Part shown: one piece after another, positions 53,115 to 61,138 of the stretch | Position numbering within the stretch: position 1 is the stretch's first letter | Layout of the letters: each line of letters starts with the position of its first letter | Origin: Streptomyces sulfonofaciens | GTDB taxonomy: Bacteria > Actinomycetota > Actinomycetes > Streptomycetales > Streptomycetaceae | Assembly (NCBI RefSeq): GCF_014656295.1 | Contig: NZ_BNCD01000009.1 | Location: 1-64,000, forward strand | DNA: 64,000 bases | Direction: 5' to 3' | Translations under genes and position numbers: made by a program | The notes under the pieces: generated by a model | Told to the model about the DNA's origin: nothing | Databases searched by the model: none | The model's input: the letters and a program-made list of their open reading frames with translations, nothing else

Positions 53115-54381
53115 CGGTGTGCTCCGCCCCCGGCTCGCCGGACGGCCTGCGCAGGGGCGTGCGGGACAGGAAGAGGCCGAAGACGGGCGGCTTGGGCTGG
53201 AGCATCTCCAGGCGGCCCCCGTCCGCCTCCGCGAGGTCGCGGGCGACGGCGAGCCCGATGCCGGTGGAGTTGCGGCCGCTGATGGTCCGCTCGAAGATCC
53301 TGGCGCCGAGGTCGGCGGGGACCCCCGGACCCTGGTCGGTGACCTCGATCACGGCCTGGTTCCCGGTGACGCGGGTGCGCAGGGCGACCGTGCCGCCGCC
53401 GTGCATCAGGGAGTTCTCGATCAGCGCGGCGAGCACCTGGGCGACCGCGCCCGGCGTGCCCACGGCCCTCAGGTGCTGCTTGCCCGAGTTGATGATGGCG
53501 CGGCCCGCGCTGCGGTAGGCCGGCCGCCACTCCTCTATCTGCTGCTTGATCACCTCGTCCAGGTCGAAGGCGACGGCGCTCCCGGTGCGCGGGTCGCGGG
53601 AGTTGGTGAGCAGCCGCTCCACGACGTCCGTGAGCCGCTCGACCTGGGTCAGCGCGATGGTCGCCTCCTCCTTGACCGTGTCCAGGTCCTCGGTGACGGT
53701 GATCTCCTCCAGGCGCATGGAGAGCGCGGTGAGCGGAGTGCGGAGCTGGTGCGAGGCGTCCGCCGCGAGCCGCCGCTCCGCGGTGAGCATCCGGGCGATG
53801 CGCTCCGCCGAGCCGTCCAGGACGTCGGCGACACGGTCGAGTTCCGGCACGGAGTAGCGCTTGTAGCGGGGCCGCGGATCGCCGGAGCCGAGCCGCTCCG
53901 CGGTCTCGGCGAGGTCGGTGAGCGGTGAGGTGAGCCGGTTGGCCTGGCGCACGGCGAGCAGCACGGCCGCCGCGACGGCCAGGGCGGCCACCGCGCCGAT
54001 GATCAGCAGGGTCCTGCCGACCTCCTCGGTGACGGTGGACTGCGGCTCCTCGACGGTGACGATCTCGCCCCGGTCCCCCTTGGCGTCGGCCCTGATCACG
54101 TCGCCGGAGGGCCGGGTGCCCACCTCTATGGGGTGCCGCCCGGGGATGTCGATCACCGCGTACCGCTCGGCGACCTGGCCCTTGAGGATGTCGCTGGTGA
54201 TCTGCTGGTCGGTGAGCAGCCGGCTGTTGACGATGCTGACCAGGCGCACCGCCTCGGAGTCGACCCGCTCGTGGGCGCTGTTGCTGATCGTGCGGGTCTC
54301 GACGATCACGAGCGAGACCCCGAAGACGGCGATCACGACGAGCACCACGGCGAGCGTGGAGTTGATCAGGCGGCGGCGCAC
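53107..54381 (-). CDS. Sensor histidine kinase
   Basis: 424 aa. Two membrane helices (about 8-30 and 125-148) enclose an extracellular sensor domain of about 95 residues, followed by HAMP (about 150-200), the phosphoacceptor region AADASHQLRTPLTALSMRLEEI (His is the phosphorylation site) and an HATPase domain with ALIENSLMHGGG, VTDQGPGVPADLG and STGIGLAVARDLAEADGG. GTG start with GGAGG 10 nt upstream. It is 25 bp downstream of its response regulator gene. Stimulus unknown. Confidence 0.95.
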   Translation of the reverse strand: MRRRLINSTLAVVLVVIAVFGVSLVIVETRTISNSAHERVDSEAVRLVSIVNSRLLTDQQITSDILKGQVAERYAVIDIPGRHPIEVGTRPSGDVIRADAKGDRGEIVTVEEPQSTVTEEVGRTLLIIGAVAALAVAAAVLLAVRQANRLTSPLTDLAETAERLGSGDPRPRYKRYSVPELDRVADVLDGSAERIARMLTAERRLAADASHQLRTPLTALSMRLEEITVTEDLDTVKEEATIALTQVERLTDVVERLLTNSRDPRTGSAVAFDLDEVIKQQIEEWRPAYRSAGRAIINSGKQHLRAVGTPGAVAQVLAALIENSLMHGGGTVALRTRVTGNQAVIEVTDQGPGVPADLGARIFERTISGRNSTGIGLAVARDLAEADGGRLEMLQPKPPVFGLFLSRTPLRRPSGEPGAEHTVR

Positions 54382-54406
54382 GGCGCAGGCACCTCCGTAG
54401 GTCTGC

Positions 54407-55084
54407 CTAACTCTTCTCGAAGCGGAAGCCCACTCCGCGCACGGTGGCGATGTAGCGGGGGTTGGCCGCGTCGTCGCCGAGCTTCTTGCGGAGCCAGGAG
54501 ATGTGCATGTCGAGGGTCTTGGTGGAGGACCACCACGTGGTGTCCCAGACCTCGCGCATCAACTGGTCGCGCGTGACCACCCGGCCCGCGTCCCGCACCA
54601 GGACCCGCAGCAGGTCGAACTCCTTCGCCGTGAGCTGGAGTTCCTCCTCGCCCATCCAGGCGCGGTGCGACTCGACGTCGATCCGCACACCGTGCGTGGC
54701 CGGCGGCTGCTGGGGCTCGGTGGCGCCGCGGCGCAGCAGGGCCCGCACCCGGGCGAGCAGCTCGGCGAGCCGGAACGGCTTGGTGACGTAGTCATCGGCG
54801 CCCGCGTCGAGCCCGACCACGGTGTCGACCTCGTCGGCACGGGCGGTGAGGATGAGGATCGGCACCGCATGGCCGTCGGCGCGCAGCCTGCGGGCCACCT
54901 CGAGGCCGTCCATGCCGGGCAGGCCGAGGTCGAGGACGACGAGGTCGACCTGGCCCTGCATGCCCGCGTCCAGCGCGGTGGGCCCGTCCTCCCGTACCTC
55001 GACCTCGTACCCCTCCCGGCGCAGGGCACGGGCCAGGGGCTCCGAAATGGACGCGTCGTCCTCGGCGAGCAGTACACGGGTCAT
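54407..55084 (-). CDS. OmpR-family response regulator
   Basis: 225 aa. Receiver domain (1-115): LLAEDDASISEPLARALRREG, phosphoacceptor Asp in VDLVVLDLGLPGMDGLEV, Thr in ILILTARADEVD and Lys in DDYVTKPFRLAELLARV. The C-terminal winged helix (about 130-225) has LTAKEFDLLRVLVRDAGRVVTRDQLMREVW and LDMHISWLRKKLGDDAANPRYIATVRGVGFRF. Partner of the adjacent kinase. No Shine-Dalgarno; TACCAT 7 nt before the ATG marks a likely leaderless start. Confidence 0.96.
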   Translation of the reverse strand: MTRVLLAEDDASISEPLARALRREGYEVEVREDGPTALDAGMQGQVDLVVLDLGLPGMDGLEVARRLRADGHAVPILILTARADEVDTVVGLDAGADDYVTKPFRLAELLARVRALLRRGATEPQQPPATHGVRIDVESHRAWMGEEELQLTAKEFDLLRVLVRDAGRVVTRDQLMREVWDTTWWSSTKTLDMHISWLRKKLGDDAANPRYIATVRGVGFRFEKS

Positions 55085-55652
55085 GCACGTGATGGTAGTC
55101 CGCGCGGCCAGGAGCCCGTGGCGCGATCAGCGGCGGCTCCGGGGCGCGCGAGGCCCGGGGGCGGGGCGCACGGTGTGCGCCTGCGGCTCATGGATGCAAT
55201 TCTGGCGAACACCTTCGAAAAGAGCTTGCGGAGCACATGGGACCTGTGATTCGTATCTCATGTACCTCTATAGAAGGCTCTGTCGTGCCGTAGGGTGTGA
55301 GAACGCCTGTAACAGTATTCAGCAGTACTCATCGGTACACAGAGCCACTTCGAGGCCTTTGGGACGCTTCACCGGATGATTCCCGAAGGTCGCTTCTGTA
55401 TGTGCCGGTGAAGGGGCCGGTCCCGCCGGTCCGCGCCCCTGAGCAATGACCCGTGGCCGGGTTCCTGGCGCGTGCGCGCCGGGAGCGTGGATCCCGGCGT
55501 CGTCCGTCACCCGCTCCCGACCGGAGCGGGTGTCCCGTCTTCGGGGCCCGACGTGCGCCACCGGTTCCGGCCGCGCCCCCCACCGGCGCGCCGCGGCTCC
55601 GAAGGAGCAGGGGATCCCCGCGCGGCGCGTCCCGACCCACGAGGACCGACCC
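55085..55652. other. Regulatory region between the response regulator and the peptide transporter
   Basis: 568 bp. Minus-strand TACCAT (55092-55097) precedes the response regulator. From about 55185 to 55380 the DNA is notably AT-richer than its surroundings (for example ATTCGTATCTCATGTACC and AACAGTATTCAGCAGTACTC), then very GC-rich to the transporter start. No gene is supported. The AT-rich part probably holds the transporter promoter or a small RNA. Confidence 0.4.
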
Positions 55653-57170
55653 ATGGCGTCCAGCCTGACGAAGGACTCGTCCGGTATCCCGGGCTCAGAG
55701 AAGACCTTCTTCGGCCACCCCCGCGGACTGGCCACCCTGTTCATGACCGAGATGTGGGAGCGCTTCAGCTTCTACGGCATGCGCGCCCTGCTACCGCTCT
55801 ACCTCGTCTCCGGCGGCACCGCGGCCGCCGGCGGCTCCCAGGGCGGCGGTCTGGCCATGACCGCGGCCACCGCCACCGCCATCTACTCGATCTACCTCGC
55901 CATGGTGTACCTGCTGGCGATGCCGGGCGGCTGGTTCGGCGACCGTGTCTGGGGCCCGCGCAGGACCGTCGCCATCTCCGCCTCGGTGATCATGCTCGGC
56001 CACCTCACCCTGGCCCTGCCCGGGCAGGGCGCGTTCTTCGCCGGCCTGGCGCTGGTCGCGCTCGGCTCGGGGCTGCTCAAGGCGAACATCTCCACGATGG
56101 TCGGCCACCTCTACGACGGCCCGGACGACCCGCGCCGCGACGGCGGCTTCACCGTCTTCTACATGGGCATCAACCTGGGCGCCTTCGCCGCGCCGCTGGT
56201 GATCGGCACGGTCGGCCAGCAGGTCGGCTGGCACCTCGGCTTCGCGCTCGCCGCGGTGGGCATGGGCCTCGGCCTGGTGCAGTTCCTGTACGGCACCCGG
56301 CACCTGAACCCGCGCTCCGGGCTGGTTCCCGAACCGCTGACCCGCGAGGAGCGCAACAGGGTGCTGCGCAGGACGGTGCTCGTGGTGCTCGCCGCCGCGG
56401 TGTTCTACGGCGTCGTGGTCGTCGCCGGGCTGTACACCATGAACTGGGCGCTGGTGCCGATCACCGTGGCCGGTCTGCTGATCCCGGTCGCGGTGCTGGT
56501 GCGCATCAAGCGCGACAGGGAGCTGTCGGACGGCGAGCAGTCCAGGATGACCGGGTACATCTGGTTCTTCGCGGCCGCCGCCGTCTTCTGGATGATCTAC
56601 GACCAGGGCGGCTCGACGCTGGCGATCTTCGCGGCCGACAAGACCGACACCTCGGTCTTCGGCTGGTCCTTCCCCGCCTCCTGGTTCCAGTCGGTGAACC
56701 CGGTACTGATCATGGCGCTGGCACCGCTGCTGGCCTGGATCTGGCTCTACCTGGCGCGCCGGGCCAAGGAGCCGAGCACCGTGGTGAAGTTCGCCGCGGG
56801 CCTGGCGCTGGTCGGTCTCTCGTTCTTCCTGTTCATACTGCCGCTGTCCGCGGCGGGCGGCGGCAAGGTCGGCCCGCTGTGGCTGGTCGGCATCTACCTG
56901 CTGCAGACCGTCGGCGAGCTGTGCCTGTCCCCGGTCGGCCTCTCGGTGACCACGAAGATGGCGCCGGCCAAGTACGCCTCGCAGATGCTGGGCGTCTGGT
57001 TCCTCGCCGTCACCGCGGGCGACTGCGTCACGGGCCTGCTCTCGCTGGCCGGCGTCGACCTCAACACGACCGGCGTCGTCGCCCTGGAGGCCGCCGTCGC
57101 GGCGCTTGCGGGCATCGGGGTGTACGCGTACCGGGGCAAGGTCAGGACGCTGATGGGAAGGGTGCACTGA
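55653..57170 (+). CDS. POT/PTR family proton-coupled peptide transporter
   Basis: 505 aa, ATG with GAGGA 7 nt upstream. About 14 hydrophobic segments, the bacterial POT topology. The proton-coupling motif ExxERFxYYG appears as EMWERFSFYGMRALLPLYL near residues 30-48. PTR2 signature region: FTVFYMGINLGAFAAPLVIG. Imports di/tripeptides. A convergent hairpin separates it from the anti-sigma gene. The long GC-rich leader upstream contains no other ORF of note. Confidence 0.94.
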   Translation: MASSLTKDSSGIPGSEKTFFGHPRGLATLFMTEMWERFSFYGMRALLPLYLVSGGTAAAGGSQGGGLAMTAATATAIYSIYLAMVYLLAMPGGWFGDRVWGPRRTVAISASVIMLGHLTLALPGQGAFFAGLALVALGSGLLKANISTMVGHLYDGPDDPRRDGGFTVFYMGINLGAFAAPLVIGTVGQQVGWHLGFALAAVGMGLGLVQFLYGTRHLNPRSGLVPEPLTREERNRVLRRTVLVVLAAAVFYGVVVVAGLYTMNWALVPITVAGLLIPVAVLVRIKRDRELSDGEQSRMTGYIWFFAAAAVFWMIYDQGGSTLAIFAADKTDTSVFGWSFPASWFQSVNPVLIMALAPLLAWIWLYLARRAKEPSTVVKFAAGLALVGLSFFLFILPLSAAGGGKVGPLWLVGIYLLQTVGELCLSPVGLSVTTKMAPAKYASQMLGVWFLAVTAGDCVTGLLSLAGVDLNTTGVVALEAAVAALAGIGVYAYRGKVRTLMGRVH

Positions 57171-57190
57171 GGCGTTCCCCCGCGCCCGCT

Positions 57191-57221
57191 CCTCCTCCGC
57201 GCCCGCAGGGGCGCGGGGAGG
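57191..57221. terminator. Bidirectional terminator between the peptide transporter and anti-sigma genes
   Basis: 14-bp stem (one G-U pair) with a 3-nt loop GCA, in the 59-bp gap between convergent stops at 57170 and 57230. Confidence 0.75.
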
Positions 57222-57229
57222 CACCCCTC

Positions 57230-57871
57230 TCAGGCCGGCGGAGCCCCCAGCTCCGCCCACACCGTCTTGCCCGGCAGCCCCGGCGCCCGGATCACACCCC
57301 AGTCGAGGCAGAGCCGTTGGACGATGAACATGCCGTGCCCGCCGGGGCGCCCGGCGCGGTGCGGCGTGCGGGGCGCGGGCTGGCCCGAGCCCCGGTCGGT
57401 CACCTCGATGCGCAGCACCTTGCGGTCGCAGGCGATCCACAGCTCCTCGGGGCCCTCGGCGTGCAGGCAGGCGTTGGTGACCAGCTCCGAGACGACCAGC
57501 AGGACATCCTCCGCGGCGGCGCGCTGGTCCGCCCCGACCGCCGGGAGCCAGCCCCAGGCGTACAGGGCCTGCCGGGTGAAGTCCCTGGCCATCGGGACGA
57601 TGCCGGTGGCGTCGCGGAAACTGAGCCGCCGGGAGCGCCGCCCCGCGGCGTCCACCTCGTCACCGGTGTCCGGCTCGTCACCGGAGTCCTCGGCGCCACC
57701 GCCGCCCCGGGAAGGGCTGCCCGGCCCGCCTGCGGCGGCACCGGGGCCGGGATCGGTGGGTGCGGCGGCGCCGGGCGCGGCAAGGGCCGCCTTGCCGGGC
57801 GGATCCTCGGCGCCCTCGGCGCCCGGCTCCGGGCCCCGGTCGCCCGGCGAGCACGGCCGGGTGGTGCTCAT
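57230..57871 (-). CDS. Anti-sigma factor kinase, RsbW/SpoIIAB-like ATPase
   Basis: 213 aa. The first 80 residues are Pro/Ala/Gly/Asp-rich and disordered. The HATPase_c_2 domain (about 85-210) has DVLLVVSELVTNACLHAEGP (N-box), LRIEVTDRGSGQPAPRTP (G1-like) and GRPGGHGMFIVQRLCLDWGV (G2). Proteins of this type bind a SigB-family sigma factor and phosphorylate a STAS antagonist. With the STAS gene and the sigma gene beside it, this is probably the PrsI-like anti-sigma of a SigI-type module (S. coelicolor comparison from memory). Confidence 0.88.
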   Translation of the reverse strand: MSTTRPCSPGDRGPEPGAEGAEDPPGKAALAAPGAAAPTDPGPGAAAGGPGSPSRGGGGAEDSGDEPDTGDEVDAAGRRSRRLSFRDATGIVPMARDFTRQALYAWGWLPAVGADQRAAAEDVLLVVSELVTNACLHAEGPEELWIACDRKVLRIEVTDRGSGQPAPRTPHRAGRPGGHGMFIVQRLCLDWGVIRAPGLPGKTVWAELGAPPA

Positions 57872-58109
57872 CAGCGCTTCACCTCACCGATTCACCAGTT
57901 CTACGATTCACAATGTCAGGAACGGGCCTTGCCATCCCCCAGCGCCACACCGGCAGTCGGGGCGCGCCTCCCCGCTTGTCGGCCGACGACGGATTCCACG
58001 GTGTCTTCTGCCCTGCCGAACCGTGAGAACACCCACGAATCCGACGTGGAAACTGTGACGCTGGTAACGCAGCGGTCACGCAGAAAGTGCTGAGGCGTAA
58101 CGTCGGAGG

Positions 58110-58478
58110 TCAGTCCGCCAGGGCGGCTTCGAGCGTTGCGTGCACGGTGAAGACGGCATCCGCTCCCGTGATCTCGAACACCCGGGCCACCACAGGCCGC
58201 ATTCCCGCCAGATGGACCCCACCCCCTTGCGCCTCGGCCTTCAGCCGGGCGCCCAGGAGGACGTTCAGCCCCGTGGAGTCACAGAACTCCAGGCGCGAGC
58301 AGTCGACCACCAGCCGTGTGAGGCCCTCGTCGATACAGCTTTCGAGCGGGTCCCGCAGCAAATCGGCGGTGGCGTGGTCCAGCTCGCCCACCGGGGTCAC
58401 CACGGCAGTGGAACCCTCCCCCCGCACCTCTACGTGAAGCCGGCCCTTCTGCGTGCTGCCGACCGTCCCGCGGTCCAT
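58110..58478 (-). CDS. Anti-sigma factor antagonist (STAS domain)
   Basis: 122 aa. STAS fold: LHVEVRGEGSTAVVTPVGELDHATADLL, then TRLVVDCSRLEFCDSTGLNVLLGARLKAEA with the phosphorylatable Ser in CDSTGLN. When unphosphorylated it should sequester the anti-sigma kinase encoded 238 bp downstream, releasing the sigma factor. A SigB-type -10 (GGGTAC) lies about 75 nt upstream, suggesting feedback control by this sigma family. Confidence 0.93.
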   Translation of the reverse strand: MDRGTVGSTQKGRLHVEVRGEGSTAVVTPVGELDHATADLLRDPLESCIDEGLTRLVVDCSRLEFCDSTGLNVLLGARLKAEAQGGGVHLAGMRPVVARVFEITGADAVFTVHATLEAALAD

Positions 58479-58550
58479 GCCGTCTCTCTCCCGACCGTCG
58501 TCGCCGTTGCTTGACGCTCTCGAACACTACGCCCTGGGACCCACCCTTTG

Positions 58551-58556
58551 GTACCC
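58551..58556 (-). promoter_or_regulatory. Possible SigB-family promoter of the antagonist gene
   Basis: GGGTAC on the minus strand, 73 nt upstream of the STAS gene, with a T-rich hexamer (TTTT region) 14-15 nt further upstream in place of the GTTT -35. The -10 matches the SigB/SigF class; the -35 is weak. Confidence 0.35.
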
Positions 58557-58726
58557 GAACAACCCCCCAGAAAAGGACATTTGCCACGAAACTGCACTTG
58601 CGGCGGGAGTGCGAAACCGGGTAGGCCTAGAGGGAAAGCAATCGACACGGCCGGCTTGGAGGCGCCGCACACCGCAGTGCACGTAGTGGCTTCGGCAGCC
58701 ATATGCCGAGAACGATGGAGGACATC

Positions 58727-59644
58727 ATGTCACCCCGGCTCGACGGATCGCACACTGACCAGGCGACGTCGACTCTGCCTTCCGACCCCATGGAGCACGC
58801 GCTCGCGGACCACGCCGCTGGAGCCGACTTCCCGGAGGGCCTGTCCGATCTTCCGGAGATCCCCCCGTACGAGTCGGTGGGACCGGTCGACGCACGAGCC
58901 TTGTCCAAGACCCTCTTCGAGCGCCTGGAGTCGCTGGAGGAAGGCACCTGCGAATACTCCTACGTCCGCAACACGCTGGTGGAGCTCAACCTCGCCCTGG
59001 TGAAGTTCGCCGCCACCCGGTTCCGCTCCCGCAGCGAGCCGATGGAGGACATCATCCAGGTCGGCACCATCGGGCTGATCAAGGCCATCGACCGCTTCGA
59101 GCTGAGCCGCGGCGTCGAGTTCCCCACCTTCGCGATGCCCACCATCGTCGGCGAGATCAAGCGGTTCTTCCGTGACACCTCGTGGTCGGTGCGGGTGCCG
59201 CGCCGCCTGCAGGAGCTCAGACTCGACCTCGCCAAGGCCGGCGACGAACTCGCCCAGCAGCTCGACCGCTCCCCCACGGTGGCCGAGCTCGCCGAACGCC
59301 TCGGCCTCACCAACGACGAGGTCGTGGAGGGCATGGCGGCCAGCAACGCCTACACGGCCAGCTCCCTCGACGCCCAGCCGGAGGACGACGACTCCGAGGG
59401 CGCGCTCGCGGACCGCATCGGGTACGAGGACCACGGCCTCGAAGGCATCGAGTACGTCGAGTCGCTGAAGCCGCTGATCGCGGAGCTGCCGCAGCGCGAC
59501 CGCAAGATCCTCTCCCTGCGTTTCGTGGCCAACATGACCCAGTCCGAGATCGGCGAGGAGCTGGGCATCTCCCAGATGCACGTCTCCCGCCTGCTCTCGC
59601 GCACCCTGGTGCGGCTGCGCAGGGGACTGACGGTCGAGGAGTGA
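58727..59644 (+). CDS. RNA polymerase sigma factor, SigB/SigF/SigG family
   Basis: 305 aa from the ATG preceded by GGAGG at 5 nt; two ATGs upstream (58703, 58715) lack a site. Region 2: YVRNTLVELNLALVKFAATRF, EPMEDIIQVGTIGLIKAIDRFELSRGVEFPTFAMPTIVGEIKRFFRD. Region 3: VRVPRRLQELRLDL and RSPTVAELAERLGL. Region 4: LPQRDRKILSLRFVANMTQSEIGEELGISQMHVSRLLSRTL. Its N-terminal 55 residues are acidic. Activity is presumably controlled by the adjacent anti-sigma kinase and STAS antagonist in a stress or development switch (SigI-like by position). Confidence 0.94.
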   Translation: MSPRLDGSHTDQATSTLPSDPMEHALADHAAGADFPEGLSDLPEIPPYESVGPVDARALSKTLFERLESLEEGTCEYSYVRNTLVELNLALVKFAATRFRSRSEPMEDIIQVGTIGLIKAIDRFELSRGVEFPTFAMPTIVGEIKRFFRDTSWSVRVPRRLQELRLDLAKAGDELAQQLDRSPTVAELAERLGLTNDEVVEGMAASNAYTASSLDAQPEDDDSEGALADRIGYEDHGLEGIEYVESLKPLIAELPQRDRKILSLRFVANMTQSEIGEELGISQMHVSRLLSRTLVRLRRGLTVEE

Positions 59645-59762
59645 CACCGGCCCCCTGCCGGAACCCGGCGGGGACGAGAGGCCGTGTGCCCGCCCCGGCA
59701 GGGGCGTGGTGCCAAGGCGCAGCGCGCCACCGGCCCGCGCCCCTGCCGGGGCGGGCGTACGC

Positions 59763-61076
59763 CTAGTACATCCGCGTACCCGCCTGCCACACCGCGGACA
59801 CCAGCGGCACCCCGGGCCGGTAGGCCAGGTGCACATGGCTGGGCGCGTCCAGCAGCACCAGGTCGGCGCGGGCGCCCGGTGTGATCCGGCCGATGTCGGT
59901 GCGGCGCAGGGCCGCGGCGCCGCCCGCCGTGGCGGACCAGACCGCCTCGTCGGGCGTCATCCCCATGTCCCGTACGGCAAGGGCGATGCAGAACGGCACC
60001 GAGGACGTGAACGACGAGCCCGGATTGCAGTCCGTGGACAGCGCGACGGTGGCGCCCGCGTCCAGCAGCCGCCGGGCGTTCGGCCACGCGCCCCGGGTGG
60101 AGAACTCCGCGCCGGGCAGCAGCGTGGCCACCGTGTCGCCGGACGCCAGCGCCGCCACGTCCTCCTCGCTCAGGTGGGTGCAGTGGTCCGCGCTGGCCGC
60201 GCCGAGCTCCACGGCCAGGCGGACGCCCGGCCCCGCGGTGAGCTGGTTGGCGTGCACCCGGGGCACCAGGCCCCTGGCGCGGCCCGCGGTGAGCACGGCG
60301 CGTGCCTGGTCGGCGTCGAAGGCCCCGCGCTCGCAGAAGACGTCGATCCAGCGGGCGTGCGGGGCGCAGGCGTCGAGCATCTCGCCGGTCACCAGCGAGA
60401 CGTAGCCGTCCGGGTCGCCGGCGTACTCGGGCGGCACGATGTGCGCGCCGAGGAACGTCACCTCCTCGGTGTGCCGTGCGGCGATGCGCAGGGCGCGCTC
60501 CTCGTCGTGCGCGGTCAGGCCGTAGCCCGACTTGGTCTCGAAGGTGGTGGTCCCCTGGCGCAGGGCCTCCCGCAGATGCCGGACGAGGGTCGCCTCCAGC
60601 GCCCCGTCCCCGGCGGCGCGGGTGGCCGCCACGGTGGTGCGGATGCCTCCCGCGGTGTACGGGCGGCCCGACATCCGGGCGTTGAACTCCTCGGTGCGGT
60701 CGCCCGCGAAGACGAGGTGGGAGTGGGAGTCCACGAAACCGGGCAGGGCGGCCCTGCCCTGCGCGTCGACACGGTGGTCGGCGGCGGGCGCGGCGGCGCT
60801 CTCACCGACCCAGGCGATGCGGCCGCCGTCGATGACGACGGCCGCGTCCCTGATCAGGCCGAGGCGTGAGCCGTCGCCCAGGGCCGGGTCGTTGGTGACG
60901 AGGGCGGCGATGCCGGTGACGGCGGTGCTGCCCGCGGTGGCGCCGGTACCCTCCGCCGCGGCGGCCGTGCCGCCGAGCGGCAGGCCGGGGGCCGGGGCGG
61001 TCGGGGCACGGGTGCCCGCGGGGTCCGGCGCGGCGGCGGGGCCGGGGGCTGCGGGGGTGTTCTGCGGGCTGGTCAT
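59763..61076 (-). CDS. hutI: Imidazolonepropionase
   Basis: 437 aa. Third step of histidine degradation: imidazolone-5-propionate to N-formimino-L-glutamate. After an Ala/Pro/Gly/Thr-rich N-terminal extension (about 50 aa), the amidohydrolase barrel shows the metal motif GFVDSHSHLVFAGDRTEEF, YGLTAHDEERALRIAA, VRVHANQLT-like (VPRVHANQLT), ADHCTHL, and the catalytic Asp of VALSTDCNPGSSF. AAAGGA precedes the ATG. In one orientation with hutF and the M20 gene; gaps of about 62 bp suggest an operon. Confidence 0.95.
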   Translation of the reverse strand: MTSPQNTPAAPGPAAAPDPAGTRAPTAPAPGLPLGGTAAAAEGTGATAGSTAVTGIAALVTNDPALGDGSRLGLIRDAAVVIDGGRIAWVGESAAAPAADHRVDAQGRAALPGFVDSHSHLVFAGDRTEEFNARMSGRPYTAGGIRTTVAATRAAGDGALEATLVRHLREALRQGTTTFETKSGYGLTAHDEERALRIAARHTEEVTFLGAHIVPPEYAGDPDGYVSLVTGEMLDACAPHARWIDVFCERGAFDADQARAVLTAGRARGLVPRVHANQLTAGPGVRLAVELGAASADHCTHLSEEDVAALASGDTVATLLPGAEFSTRGAWPNARRLLDAGATVALSTDCNPGSSFTSSVPFCIALAVRDMGMTPDEAVWSATAGGAAALRRTDIGRITPGARADLVLLDAPSHVHLAYRPGVPLVSAVWQAGTRMY

Positions 61077-61138
61077 GGGGTCCTTTCCGTACGCTTGCGT
61101 GCCCTCCGGGCGGGACGGGGTGCGGCCGGCCGGGCCGC

